In this document: positions 14,795 to 22,155 of the stretch, in pieces
Numbering within the stretch: position 1 is the stretch's first letter
How the letters are laid out: every line of letters starts with the position of its first letter
NCBI GenBank assembly: GCA_002369255.1
Contig: DFFO01000091.1
Span: forward strand, 1 to 24,900
Source: Lachnospiraceae bacterium UBA3774
GTDB taxonomy: Bacteria > Bacillota > Clostridia > Lachnospirales > Lachnospiraceae
Length of the DNA: 24,900 nucleotides
Reading direction: 5' to 3'
Notes under the pieces: model-generated
What the model was told of the DNA's origin: nothing
Seen by the model: only the letters and a program-made list of their open reading frames with translations
The model's database searches: none
Position numbers and translations under genes: made by a program

Positions 14795-15658
14795 TTATTT
14801 GTTTTTAGCAAAGAAGAAAAGAGCCAACGTTCCTGGGCCCGAATGCGCGCCGATGATAGGACCGATTTCAGTAAAAGTAATGTCCTTTGCTCCATATTTC
14901 TCCCGAATGATCCCGGCAAGCGCTTCCGCATCCGCAAGACAATCTCCGTGAGAGATAAATATCGTATCTCCGGGATCTACGGCAAGCTCCGCAAATTTAT
15001 CCGCAATGGCTTTTACGGAAGCTTTTCGTCCTCTCGCATTGCTCTCCTTTACAAGGTGTCCCTCTTCGTCCACGTGAAGCACGGGCTTGATACCGAGCAT
15101 TCCTCCTACGAGCGCAAGCGCCGGATTGATCCTTCCGCCGCGTTTGAGGTAGACCAGGTCGTCAACTGTAAACCAGTGGCAGATGTTGTCCCTGATGCTT
15201 TCGACATAGTCGGCAAGTTCTGAAATATCAGCTCCTTCGTCTCTCTTTTTGCAGGCGAAATACGTCAGAAGGCCGTATCCGCCGGAAGCCGCTCTGGAAT
15301 CCGCAACGAGCACGCGTCTGCCCTCGTATTTTTCCGTCAGCTCTTTTGCAACCATCAGCGCATTGTTGTACGTATTGCTAAGTCCCGAAGAAAAAGCGAT
15401 ATAGATGACGTCCTTCCCTTCCTGCAGTTCTTTTTCAAAGGCTTCTCTGAAAGTCTCGCAGTTTATCGCGGAAGTTCTTGCGACTGCGCCCTCGCGCATT
15501 CTGGCATAAAAATCGGCCACGGACATATCTTCGCTGTAATACTGCTGCTCGGAATCGTCAAAAATAAAAGAAAGAGGGATATTTTTAACGCCCCATTTAT
15601 CAAGAATTTCTGTTGGCATATCGCATGCAAGATCAACGTATATTACATAATTATCCAT
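14795..15658 (-). CDS. DegV family lipid-binding protein (first copy)
   Basis: DegV proteins bind a fatty acid; some (FakB) present it to the kinase FakA for phosphorylation. No fakA is in the window, so the role here is open. The 287 residues have the family pattern: VDLACDMPTE near the start, ARTSAINCETF (the Thr-Ser fatty-acid carboxylate site), FSSGLSNTYNNA, then WFTVDDLVYLKRGGRI, GIKPVLHVDEEG and RGRKAS. The C-terminal GPIIGAHSGPGTLALFF is also typical. An ATG two codons earlier (15664) is only one base from AAAGGAG, so the ATG at 15658 (7 bases) is chosen. It has its own strong promoter and terminator. A paralogue of identical length lies at 17999-18862. Confidence 0.93.
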   Translation of the reverse strand: MDNYVIYVDLACDMPTEILDKWGVKNIPLSFIFDDSEQQYYSEDMSVADFYARMREGAVARTSAINCETFREAFEKELQEGKDVIYIAFSSGLSNTYNNALMVAKELTEKYEGRRVLVADSRAASGGYGLLTYFACKKRDEGADISELADYVESIRDNICHWFTVDDLVYLKRGGRINPALALVGGMLGIKPVLHVDEEGHLVKESNARGRKASVKAIADKFAELAVDPGDTIFISHGDCLADAEALAGIIREKYGAKDITFTEIGPIIGAHSGPGTLALFFFAKNK

Positions 15659-15689
15659 AATCATACTCCTTTAAGGACTTGATGAAATC

Positions 15690-15718
15690 AGTATAAATTG
15701 TAAAATCGAAACTGTCAA
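15690..15718 (-). promoter_or_regulatory. Strong sigma-A promoter of the first degV gene
   Basis: On the minus strand TTGACA (15713-15718, perfect -35), a 17-base spacer and TATACT (15690-15695). Transcription would begin near 15683, about 25 bases before the ATG. Confidence 0.8.
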
Positions 15719-15747
15719 TCAAAAGGAATTATATGCGGCTTTTAAAA

Positions 15748-15774
15748 ACCGCCGCGGGCAAAAGCCGCGGCGGT
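15748..15774 (-). terminator. Terminator of the TAXI-GltS fusion gene
   Basis: ACCGCCGCGG (15748-15757) and CCGCGGCGGT (15765-15774) form a perfect, GC-rich 10-bp stem with a 7-base loop. On the minus strand TTTTAAAA follows. It lies about 20 bases after the fusion gene's stop codon. Confidence 0.9.
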
Positions 15775-15794
15775 AAGCGATATTTATCCGCCTG

Positions 15795-17855
15795 TTACAG
15801 TCTGTTTACAAAGAAAGTAATGACAATACTGTTTATAAAGTCCGCAAACATGCTCCCTACGATGGGAACGAGCAGATACGCCTTTACTGAAGGTTTGTAT
15901 TTTTCGGTAAGAGTCTGCATATTTGCCATGGCGTTTGGCGTAGCTCCCATACCAAAGCCGCAGGTGCCGGCTGCAAGAACCGCAGCGTCATAGTCTCTTC
16001 CAAGCACATTGAATATGACAAAGCGGGCAAAGACAAACATCAGCACAGTCTGCCCGACAAGCAGGATGATGAGCGGAAGCGCAAGCTGCGCGAGCTGCCA
16101 GAGTTTTAAAGTAACCATGGCAACGCCCAAAAACAGCGACAGGCAGATGCCGCCTATATCGTCGATCTCCGCCATCGGGACTTCTATCTTTCCGGAATAT
16201 TCACCTATGTTTCTGATGATCGCGGCAATGATCATGGCTCCTATATAAACGGGGAACGTCATACCTGTTTTTGAAAGAAGGTTTGACACTACCGTTCCTA
16301 TGCCCATTGCGATAACTATCATAAATACTGCGGGCGCATATTTTTGAAGAGCGTTTTTCGCATCTTCCTCTTCTCCCGGCATTTCATCTACCGGGATCGC
16401 GGTCTTTTGCAGATCTTTTTTCTCTATCAGCCTTTTTCCGAGAGGGCCGCCCATCAGCGAGCCCGCGATCAGTCCGAACGTTGCGGCTGCGGTACAATAG
16501 GTAGTTGCGCCGGAAAAGCCCAAATCCTCAAGTACCGGGCCAAACGCACCTGCCGTGCCGTGACCGCCGACCATAGGAATCGAGCCCGTGGTAAGGCCAA
16601 ACGCTTTGCTGACGCCTACCGCGCCGGAAAGCGTGGTGGCAAGTACGTTTTGAAGAATAATCAAAACCGTGACGGATACAAGGAAAATAATGAGCGAAAC
16701 GCCGCCCCTCTTTAATACTTTGAGATTTGCCTGGAAACCTACAGATGTAAAAAAGATGACCATGCAAACGGTCTTCAGCGTTTCGTCAAAATTGAAATCA
16801 AGCAGCCCCGTAGTATGAAGTATCAGCGTGATAAGAGCAAATACCAGGCCGCCGACCACGGGAGCCGGAATACAGAATTTTTCAAGAAAATATATTTTTT
16901 TGCGAAGGAATTTTCCGAGATAAAGGACCAGCACCGCAAGCGCAAGGGTCATGTACATATCAAAATCAAGAGATATCTTTGTCGCGCTCTGTTCTTTTTC
17001 TATATCTGCTCCTATGCTTATCTCTTCAAGCTCGCTTCCGCTGCTCTTTATGATACTTGCAATGGCTGTTTCAACCGTAGAATCCAGTTTGTCAGAAGCA
17101 ATAAGCACTGCCTGAACTCCGATAGTAAAGACGTCAGCGTCCTGTCCGGCGTAAGTGCCCGCAGGAATCTTTGAAGCTATGAGATTTTCATCCGACCGGA
17201 GGACCTCGTTTATAATGCTTTCATCAAGAGAAACCGTTTTGATCCCGGTTTCTTTTGCAAGCGCGGATATCGCATTGACCGGAGCTCCCGCAAAATACAT
17301 AAATCCGTCTATCTCGCCGTTTTTAAGAGCCTCTATTGAGTCTTCAAGAGACAGATTTACTTCTTCAAAGGATTTTTGCGCATTTATGGCAAGCAGCTTT
17401 TTTGCGAAGCTGTAAGTTCCTGATTCGGTCTCGCCGACAGAAACTTTTTTGCCTTCAAGGTCCGTTATGGACTCAATATCCGAATCTGCGCGGACGACAA
17501 GCTGGAGCACTTCGTTGTATATTGCGCCTACAGTATGAAAATTCCCTGCAGCGGCGTCTTCAAACTCTCCCCTGCCGTTTATTGCGTCGCTTACCGCGTC
17601 AGCCTGAGCGATAGCCATATCCACAAATCCGTCTCTGATCAGTCTGATATTCGCCAGCGAGCCGGTGGTGCTCACTACTTCCATATCATAATCCGTTTGT
17701 TCGTTTACCATCTCGGCAAGATGTGTGCCGTATGCATAATAATTACCCGTGCTGTATCCGGTTCCGAGTTTTACAGTCACGGTTTTTTCACCGCAACCGG
17801 CCAGGCCGACCAAAAGCATGACGGCCAGGCCAAACAATAGCGCTCTTTTTTTCAT
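15795..17855 (-). CDS. Fusion of a TAXI solute-binding lipoprotein with a GltS-type sodium/glutamate symporter
   Basis: One open 686-residue frame. Residues 1-21 are a lipoprotein signal ending LAGC (Cys21). About 25-285 is a TAXI solute-binding domain: LGTGYSTGNYYAYGTHLAEM, GFVDMAIAQADAV, GKKVSVGETESGTYSF and EIDGFMYFAGAPVNAI are its family landmarks. About 296-686 is a full GltS symporter: FLEKFCIPAPVVGGL, SIPMVGGHGTAGAFGP, TFGLIAGSLMGGPLGKRL, LSLFLGVAMVTLKLWQLA, GRDYDAAVLAAGTCGFGMGA and TPNAMANMQTLTEKY align closely with E. coli GltS as I remember it. Probable role: sodium-coupled uptake of glutamate or a similar acidic solute, with the outer domain as capture device. TAXI proteins normally serve TRAP permeases. 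AGGAGAG lies 6 bases before the ATG, with a strong promoter and a terminator. No frameshift is seen. It lies between two degV genes. Confidence 0.92.
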   Translation of the reverse strand: MKKRALLFGLAVMLLVGLAGCGEKTVTVKLGTGYSTGNYYAYGTHLAEMVNEQTDYDMEVVSTTGSLANIRLIRDGFVDMAIAQADAVSDAINGRGEFEDAAAGNFHTVGAIYNEVLQLVVRADSDIESITDLEGKKVSVGETESGTYSFAKKLLAINAQKSFEEVNLSLEDSIEALKNGEIDGFMYFAGAPVNAISALAKETGIKTVSLDESIINEVLRSDENLIASKIPAGTYAGQDADVFTIGVQAVLIASDKLDSTVETAIASIIKSSGSELEEISIGADIEKEQSATKISLDFDMYMTLALAVLVLYLGKFLRKKIYFLEKFCIPAPVVGGLVFALITLILHTTGLLDFNFDETLKTVCMVIFFTSVGFQANLKVLKRGGVSLIIFLVSVTVLIILQNVLATTLSGAVGVSKAFGLTTGSIPMVGGHGTAGAFGPVLEDLGFSGATTYCTAAATFGLIAGSLMGGPLGKRLIEKKDLQKTAIPVDEMPGEEEDAKNALQKYAPAVFMIVIAMGIGTVVSNLLSKTGMTFPVYIGAMIIAAIIRNIGEYSGKIEVPMAEIDDIGGICLSLFLGVAMVTLKLWQLAQLALPLIILLVGQTVLMFVFARFVIFNVLGRDYDAAVLAAGTCGFGMGATPNAMANMQTLTEKYKPSVKAYLLVPIVGSMFADFINSIVITFFVNRL

Positions 17856-17909
17856 GGGATTCTCTCCTGTTCATAGAAAACGAATATGTAAAACAATTTT
17901 ACTAAATGC

Positions 17910-17938
17910 ATTATATCATTGCGCCCATCCCTTTTCAA
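17910..17938 (-). promoter_or_regulatory. Strong sigma-A promoter of the TAXI-GltS fusion gene
   Basis: On the minus strand TTGAAA (17933-17938), a 17-base spacer and a perfect TATAAT (17910-17915) with TG at the extended -10 position. Transcription would start near 17903, leaving a leader of about 48 bases. Confidence 0.85.
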
Positions 17939-17961
17939 GAGAGGCAAAACGCGGCATAAAA

Positions 17962-17992
17962 AAACTCTCCGCAAAACAACTGCGAAGAGTTT
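17962..17992 (-). terminator. Terminator of the second degV gene
   Basis: AAACTCTCCGCA (17962-17973) pairs with TGCGAAGAGTTT (17981-17992) with one mismatch and a 7-base loop. On the minus strand the stem runs straight into a run of seven T. It begins 6 bases after the stop codon of the degV gene at 17999. Confidence 0.9.
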
Positions 17993-17998
17993 GCTTTG

Positions 17999-18862
17999 TT
18001 ATCTCTTTTTTCCTACAAAGAACAGGGCTATCGTACCCGGGCCGGCATGGGCGCCTATAACAGGCCCTATAAACGTGAGCGTTATATCTTTTGCGCCGCA
18101 CCTTTCCCTAAGCATATCCGCAAGAATACGGGCGTCTTTTTCGCAGTCGCCGTGCGAAATAAACACCGGCGCGTCCGTATCGGTGCATAGCTCCGCATAC
18201 TTATCCGCAAGAGCCTTTATTGAAGCTTTTCTTCCTCTTGCGGTGGAGACCTTGGTCAGATGTCCCTCGTCATCCACATGCATAACCGGCTTTATCCCAA
18301 GGAGTGATCCGACAAGCGCAACAGTGGGGCTGACTCTGCCTCCGCGTTTAAGATATACGAGGTCTTCTACCGTAAACCAGTGACACAGATGCGGGATTTT
18401 GCTCTTTACGAATTCAGCGACTTCATCGATACTCTTTCCCGCTTTTTTCTGAAGCGACGCAAGATAGACGATCAGTCCTTCTCCGCCGGAGGCGCATAAG
18501 GTATCTACCGTAACGATCCGTCTTTCCGGATATTTTGGAGAGAGCTCCTTGGCGGCTGCCTCTGCGGAATTTGCCGTAGTGCTAAGTCCGGTCGAAAAGC
18601 CAAGATACAGAATATCTCTTCCGGCCTTTAGTTCTTCCTCAAACGCCCATATAAAAGTTTCTATATTTACTGCAGAAGTCTTTGCGACTCCGCCGCCTCT
18701 CATTTTTTCATAAAACACCTCAACGGGCATATCGTCGTTTGAATACTGTGTGGGCGAGTCCGTAAAAACGAAAGTGAGGCTGCGGTGTTTTACTCCCCAG
18801 GCGTCGAACATTTCGTCTGAAGCGTCACATCCGGAATCCGAAAAAATAACATAATCGTTCAT
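17999..18862 (-). CDS. DegV family lipid-binding protein (second copy)
   Basis: A 287-residue DegV protein that aligns without gaps to the copy at 14795-15658, with roughly half the residues identical by eye. Shared landmarks are AKTSAVNIETF (fatty-acid carboxylate site), FSTGLSTTANSA, WFTVEDLVYLKRGGRV, GIKPVMHVDDEGHL, RGRKAS, FISHGDC and GPVIGAHAGPGTIALFF. GGAGGAAG 5 bases before the ATG gives a certain start. It is transcribed alone from the promoter at 18942-18970. The DUF1836 gene starts divergently 196 bases away. The two copies may bind different fatty acids, as multiple FakB proteins do in other Bacillota, but nothing in the sequence shows which. Confidence 0.93.
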   Translation of the reverse strand: MNDYVIFSDSGCDASDEMFDAWGVKHRSLTFVFTDSPTQYSNDDMPVEVFYEKMRGGGVAKTSAVNIETFIWAFEEELKAGRDILYLGFSTGLSTTANSAEAAAKELSPKYPERRIVTVDTLCASGGEGLIVYLASLQKKAGKSIDEVAEFVKSKIPHLCHWFTVEDLVYLKRGGRVSPTVALVGSLLGIKPVMHVDDEGHLTKVSTARGRKASIKALADKYAELCTDTDAPVFISHGDCEKDARILADMLRERCGAKDITLTFIGPVIGAHAGPGTIALFFVGKKR

Positions 18863-18941
18863 AAAAACTTCCTCCGTTTTATATAATATCTGTCTATGAG
18901 TTATGTAATTACCTATTTTACCTCATCTAATTTATGATATT

Positions 18942-18970
18942 ACTATATGTTGTATTTGTGAATATGTCAA
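18942..18970 (-). promoter_or_regulatory. Strong sigma-A promoter of the second degV gene
   Basis: On the minus strand a perfect TTGACA (18965-18970), a 17-base spacer and TATAGT (18942-18947). The start would be near 18935, with a leader of about 73 bases. A nearer pair, TTACAT (18903-18908) and TATATA (18880-18885), also has a 17-base spacing, but it would start inside the ribosome binding site and is less likely. Confidence 0.75.
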
Positions 18971-18990
18971 CTAAAATTTTTCGTTTCGTG

Positions 18991-19019
18991 TTGATTTTCA
19001 TTATTGCCTGATGTATTAT
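18991..19019 (+). promoter_or_regulatory. Probable promoter of the DUF1836 gene
   Basis: TTGATT (18991-18996), a 17-base spacer and TATTAT (19014-19019). Transcription would start near 19026, about 33 bases before the ATG. Its -35 is only 20 bases from the -35 of the divergent degV promoter, so one bound protein could affect both. Confidence 0.7.
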
Positions 19020-19058
19020 GAGTATATCTGATTTGATACGGTTAAAAAGGAGCGAAGG

Positions 19059-19652
19059 ATGTACGATAAGGATCTTGTGGCAGGGAAACTCCGCCGTTGG
19101 GAAAAATTTATGAACCGGTTTAAGCTTCCGATGTGGGATGACATTCCGGATTTCGGGCTGTATATGGAGCAGGTCGTCGTTCTGCTCAAGCAATATCTGG
19201 ACTATCTTCCGGAAGAAATGAACGACAGGCAGCAGATCATTACGTCCGCGATGATCAACAATTACGTACGCACAAAGATCATGCCGGTTCCCGTAAAGAA
19301 AAAATATTTCAGAGTGCATATCGCCTATCTGATAATGATATGCACTTTAAAGCAGAGTATGAATTTTGCGGATTTGAAGAACCTGATCCCCGTCGATATT
19401 CCTGAAGAAGAGGTAAAAGATATTTATGAATCGTTTGCTTATCATCACAGGATCACGACGGATTATTTTGTCTCGCAGATCAGACAGCTTGCCGGAAAGA
19501 TACTCGATCACAAGGACGCGCCTGAATTTGCGGCCGAATCCCCCAAAGACCTTATTACCATGTCTGCGGTCATCAGCGGTTTTTCCGGACTAATGGCAAA
19601 TAAGCTCTTGCTGCTTGAAGGCAAAAGCACCGAAGGGCAGGAAATAAACTAA
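19059..19652 (+). CDS. DUF1836 domain protein, probable DNA-binding regulator
   Basis: The 197-residue protein carries the DUF1836 pattern: LPMWDDIPDFGLYMEQVVVL near residues 23-42, then ITSAMINNYVRTKIMPVPVKK near 60-80, followed by YFRVHIAYLIMICTLKQSM. The middle segment looks like the helix-turn-helix of MerR-like regulators (a helix, a turn with PVP, then RxHIAYL), and the family is usually taken as transcriptional regulators, without a well-defined target. There is no signal peptide or membrane segment. AAGGAG about 10 bases before the ATG, with a second GAAGG nearer, supports the start. It is divergent from degV and convergent with glgP. Local control of degV is an inference from position only. 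Confidence 0.85.
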   Translation: MYDKDLVAGKLRRWEKFMNRFKLPMWDDIPDFGLYMEQVVVLLKQYLDYLPEEMNDRQQIITSAMINNYVRTKIMPVPVKKKYFRVHIAYLIMICTLKQSMNFADLKNLIPVDIPEEEVKDIYESFAYHHRITTDYFVSQIRQLAGKILDHKDAPEFAAESPKDLITMSAVISGFSGLMANKLLLLEGKSTEGQEIN

Positions 19653-19662
19653 AGATCAAAAA

Positions 19663-19686
19663 GGCCGGAGCTCTTTTGCCCCGGCT
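19663..19686. terminator. Terminator shared by glgP and the DUF1836 gene
   Basis: GGCCGGAGC (19663-19671) pairs with GCCCCGGCT (19678-19686) apart from one internal mismatch and one G-T pair; the loop is 6 bases. On the minus strand it is followed by TTTTTGATCTTT, so it serves glgP best. On the plus strand AATTTATG follows, a weaker end for the DUF1836 gene. Confidence 0.75.
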
Positions 19687-19694
19687 AATTTATG

Positions 19695-22154
19695 TCATAT
19701 AAGCTTTTCAAGATGCCAGATCTCATCGATATATTCACGTATCGTCCGATCTGAAGAAAACTTTCCTCCGCGGGCGATCTGAATCAGCGACATTTTACGC
19801 CACCTGTCCGCGTCTTTGTATGCTTCCTCCACTCTTCGCTGAGCCTCGGCATATGAGCGAAAATCTTTTAAGATGAAATACATATCGGCGCGCTCACGCA
19901 CGTTCGTATTCAGCAGAGAATCATAAACAGGCCTGAAGTGATCCGGCTCATCCGGGTAGAAGGTTCCGTTTATAAGAGTCATCAGCGCGTCTCTGATCTC
20001 CGAGTCGTTTCTGAATATCTCCTGCGGGTCATATCCGCCGTCTCTTTCATAGTCTATAACTTCCTGTGCGGAGAGTCCGAATACAAAACCGTTTTCTTCT
20101 CCGACTTTTTCAAATATCTCTACGTTCGCGCCGTCCATAGTGCCTATGGTGACGGCTCCGTTGAGCATGAATTTCATATTTCCCGTTCCTGAAGCTTCCT
20201 TGCTTGCCGTGGAAATCTGTTCGGAAACGTCGCTCGCCGCAAACAAAAGCTCCGCGTTTGAAACGTTATATTCTTCGATAAAGACTACTTTTATCCTGCC
20301 CTTTACGTCCGGGTCGTCATTTACGACGCGGGCGACGCAATTTATCAGCTCTATGGTCTGTTTTGCAAGCAAATAACCGGCAGCGGCTTTTCCGCCGAAG
20401 ATAAAAGTCCTCGGATAGATATCAAAATCGGGCTGCGTTTTTATCTTGTTGTACAGATAGATCACATGCAGGATATTTAAGAGCTGCCGCTTGTACTCAT
20501 GAAGCCTCTTTACCTGAATATCGAAGATCGAATCAACGTTTACTTCAATGCCGTTATGTTCCTTTATATAAGCGGCAAGGCGCTTTTTGTTTTCACGCTT
20601 GATATCCGCAAGCTCCGAAAGGGCGCCTGCATCACCCGTGTATTTTTCCAGCTTTTCAAGCTCATCAAGCTCCGTGATCCATCCGTCTCCGATATGATCC
20701 GTGATCCACCCGGACAGAAGGGGATTTGCATGACACATAAAGCGGCGCTGCGTGACTCCGTTGGTCTTGTTGTTGAATTTTTCCGGCCACATCTCATAGA
20801 AATCCTTAAACTCTCTTGCTTTCAGGATCTCGGTATGAAGCCTTGCCACGCCGTTTACGGAAAAGCTGCCTACTATGGCAAGATTTGCCATGCGTACCTG
20901 ACCGTCATACAAAATCGCCATACGTCTTACTTTTTCTTCGTCTCCGGGGAAACGCGCGCGTATCTCTTCCACAAATCTCTTGTTTATCTCATCTATTATC
21001 ATATAGACCCTGGGCAAAAGGTGTGAAAAAAGACTGATCGGCCATTTTTCGGAAGCTTCGGCCATGATCGTATGGTTCGTATAGGCAAGACATTTTGTGG
21101 CTACGCCCCACGCTTCGTCCCAGCCGAGCTTGTATTCGTCTATCAAAAGACGCATAAGTTCCCCGACGGCCACGGTAGGGTGGGTATCGTTCATCTGAAA
21201 TACGACTTTTTCATGAAGATTTCTGATGTCTTCATGCGTTTCGGCGTAACGCCTCAGGGCTCTTTGCAAGGTGGCTGAAACAAAGAAATACTGCTGCTTT
21301 AGGCGCAGCTCCTTGCCCGCCATATGTTCATCGGCAGGATACAGGACCTTGCAGAGGGTCGCCGCCGCGTTTGCGCTTCTTGCCGCCGCCTCATAATCGC
21401 CTCTTCCGAAGGCGTCGAGCTCGAGCTTTGTGACAGGCTCGGCATTCCATATTCGCAAGGTATTTACAATGCCGTTGTTATAACCGATAACCGGCGTATC
21501 ATAGGGAACCGCCAGAACGGAATCATATCCGACCTGCGAAAAGACGGGCTCGCCTTTTTCGTCAAAATCATATTTGATCGAGCCGCCGAAATGGATCTCC
21601 TGCGCGAGATTTTCTCTGCGGATCTCAAAGGGATTGCCCGATGAAAGCCAGTCGTCGGGGATTTCCTTTTGAACACCGTTTTCGATTTTTTGCTTGAACA
21701 TGCCGTACTGGTAGCGGATGCCGCAGCCGTAAGCATGATAGCCGAGGGTCGAAATTGAGTCCAAAAAACATGCCGCCAGTCTCCCCAGGCCGCCGTTTCC
21801 GAGAGCCCAGTTGGGTTCCTCGTCTTCTATGACGTTTAAGTCAACGCCAAGCTCCAAGAGCGCCTCTCTTATCTCTTTTTCAGCGCCTATGGAAATGATG
21901 TCGTTTCCAAGCGCTCTTCCCATCAAAAACTCCATGGAGAGATAATAAACCATTTTTTTATCATCTCTCTTTGCGGTCTTTGCCGTGTCTACCCATTTGT
22001 CCGATATCAGTTCCCTTACCGCGTAGGCAACAGACTGAAATATCTGTTTTGGGCTGGCCTCTTCAATAGTTCCGATGGTATTTAATTTTACCAATTCCTT
22101 GACACGGTCTTTGAATTTTTCTTTATCAAAGCCGTAAGCAGATCTTTTTTCCAT
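19695..22154 (-). CDS. glgP: Glycogen/maltodextrin phosphorylase
   Basis: Cleaves alpha-1,4-glucan with phosphate to glucose-1-phosphate using pyridoxal phosphate. The 819 residues contain VYYLSMEFLMGRALGNDI near the start and the active-site stretch EPNWALGNGGLGRLAACFLDS. The substrate region reads FQMNDTHPTVAVGELMR, and NGVTQRRF is also present. The cofactor lysine is Lys661 in EASGTGNMKFMLNGA. Length is typical of the bacterial enzyme. The frame is open to a TTG at 22169, but GAAAAGG 6-7 bases before the ATG at 22154 favours that ATG. Only one base separates it from the ileS stop codon, and its ribosome binding site lies in the last ileS codons. No other glycogen gene is in the window, so the pairing with ileS is unusual. 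Confidence 0.96.
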   Translation of the reverse strand: MEKRSAYGFDKEKFKDRVKELVKLNTIGTIEEASPKQIFQSVAYAVRELISDKWVDTAKTAKRDDKKMVYYLSMEFLMGRALGNDIISIGAEKEIREALLELGVDLNVIEDEEPNWALGNGGLGRLAACFLDSISTLGYHAYGCGIRYQYGMFKQKIENGVQKEIPDDWLSSGNPFEIRRENLAQEIHFGGSIKYDFDEKGEPVFSQVGYDSVLAVPYDTPVIGYNNGIVNTLRIWNAEPVTKLELDAFGRGDYEAAARSANAAATLCKVLYPADEHMAGKELRLKQQYFFVSATLQRALRRYAETHEDIRNLHEKVVFQMNDTHPTVAVGELMRLLIDEYKLGWDEAWGVATKCLAYTNHTIMAEASEKWPISLFSHLLPRVYMIIDEINKRFVEEIRARFPGDEEKVRRMAILYDGQVRMANLAIVGSFSVNGVARLHTEILKAREFKDFYEMWPEKFNNKTNGVTQRRFMCHANPLLSGWITDHIGDGWITELDELEKLEKYTGDAGALSELADIKRENKKRLAAYIKEHNGIEVNVDSIFDIQVKRLHEYKRQLLNILHVIYLYNKIKTQPDFDIYPRTFIFGGKAAAGYLLAKQTIELINCVARVVNDDPDVKGRIKVVFIEEYNVSNAELLFAASDVSEQISTASKEASGTGNMKFMLNGAVTIGTMDGANVEIFEKVGEENGFVFGLSAQEVIDYERDGGYDPQEIFRNDSEIRDALMTLINGTFYPDEPDHFRPVYDSLLNTNVRERADMYFILKDFRSYAEAQRRVEEAYKDADRWRKMSLIQIARGGKFSSDRTIREYIDEIWHLEKLI

Positions 22155-22155
22155 T

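Noticed and set aside
15795..17855. Chimera or assembly error as the source of the TAXI-GltS fusion
   Set aside because: The frame is open throughout, with one promoter, one ribosome binding site at the TAXI start and one terminator after GltS, and no internal ribosome binding site or stop was noticed. An error cannot be excluded without reads, but nothing supports one.
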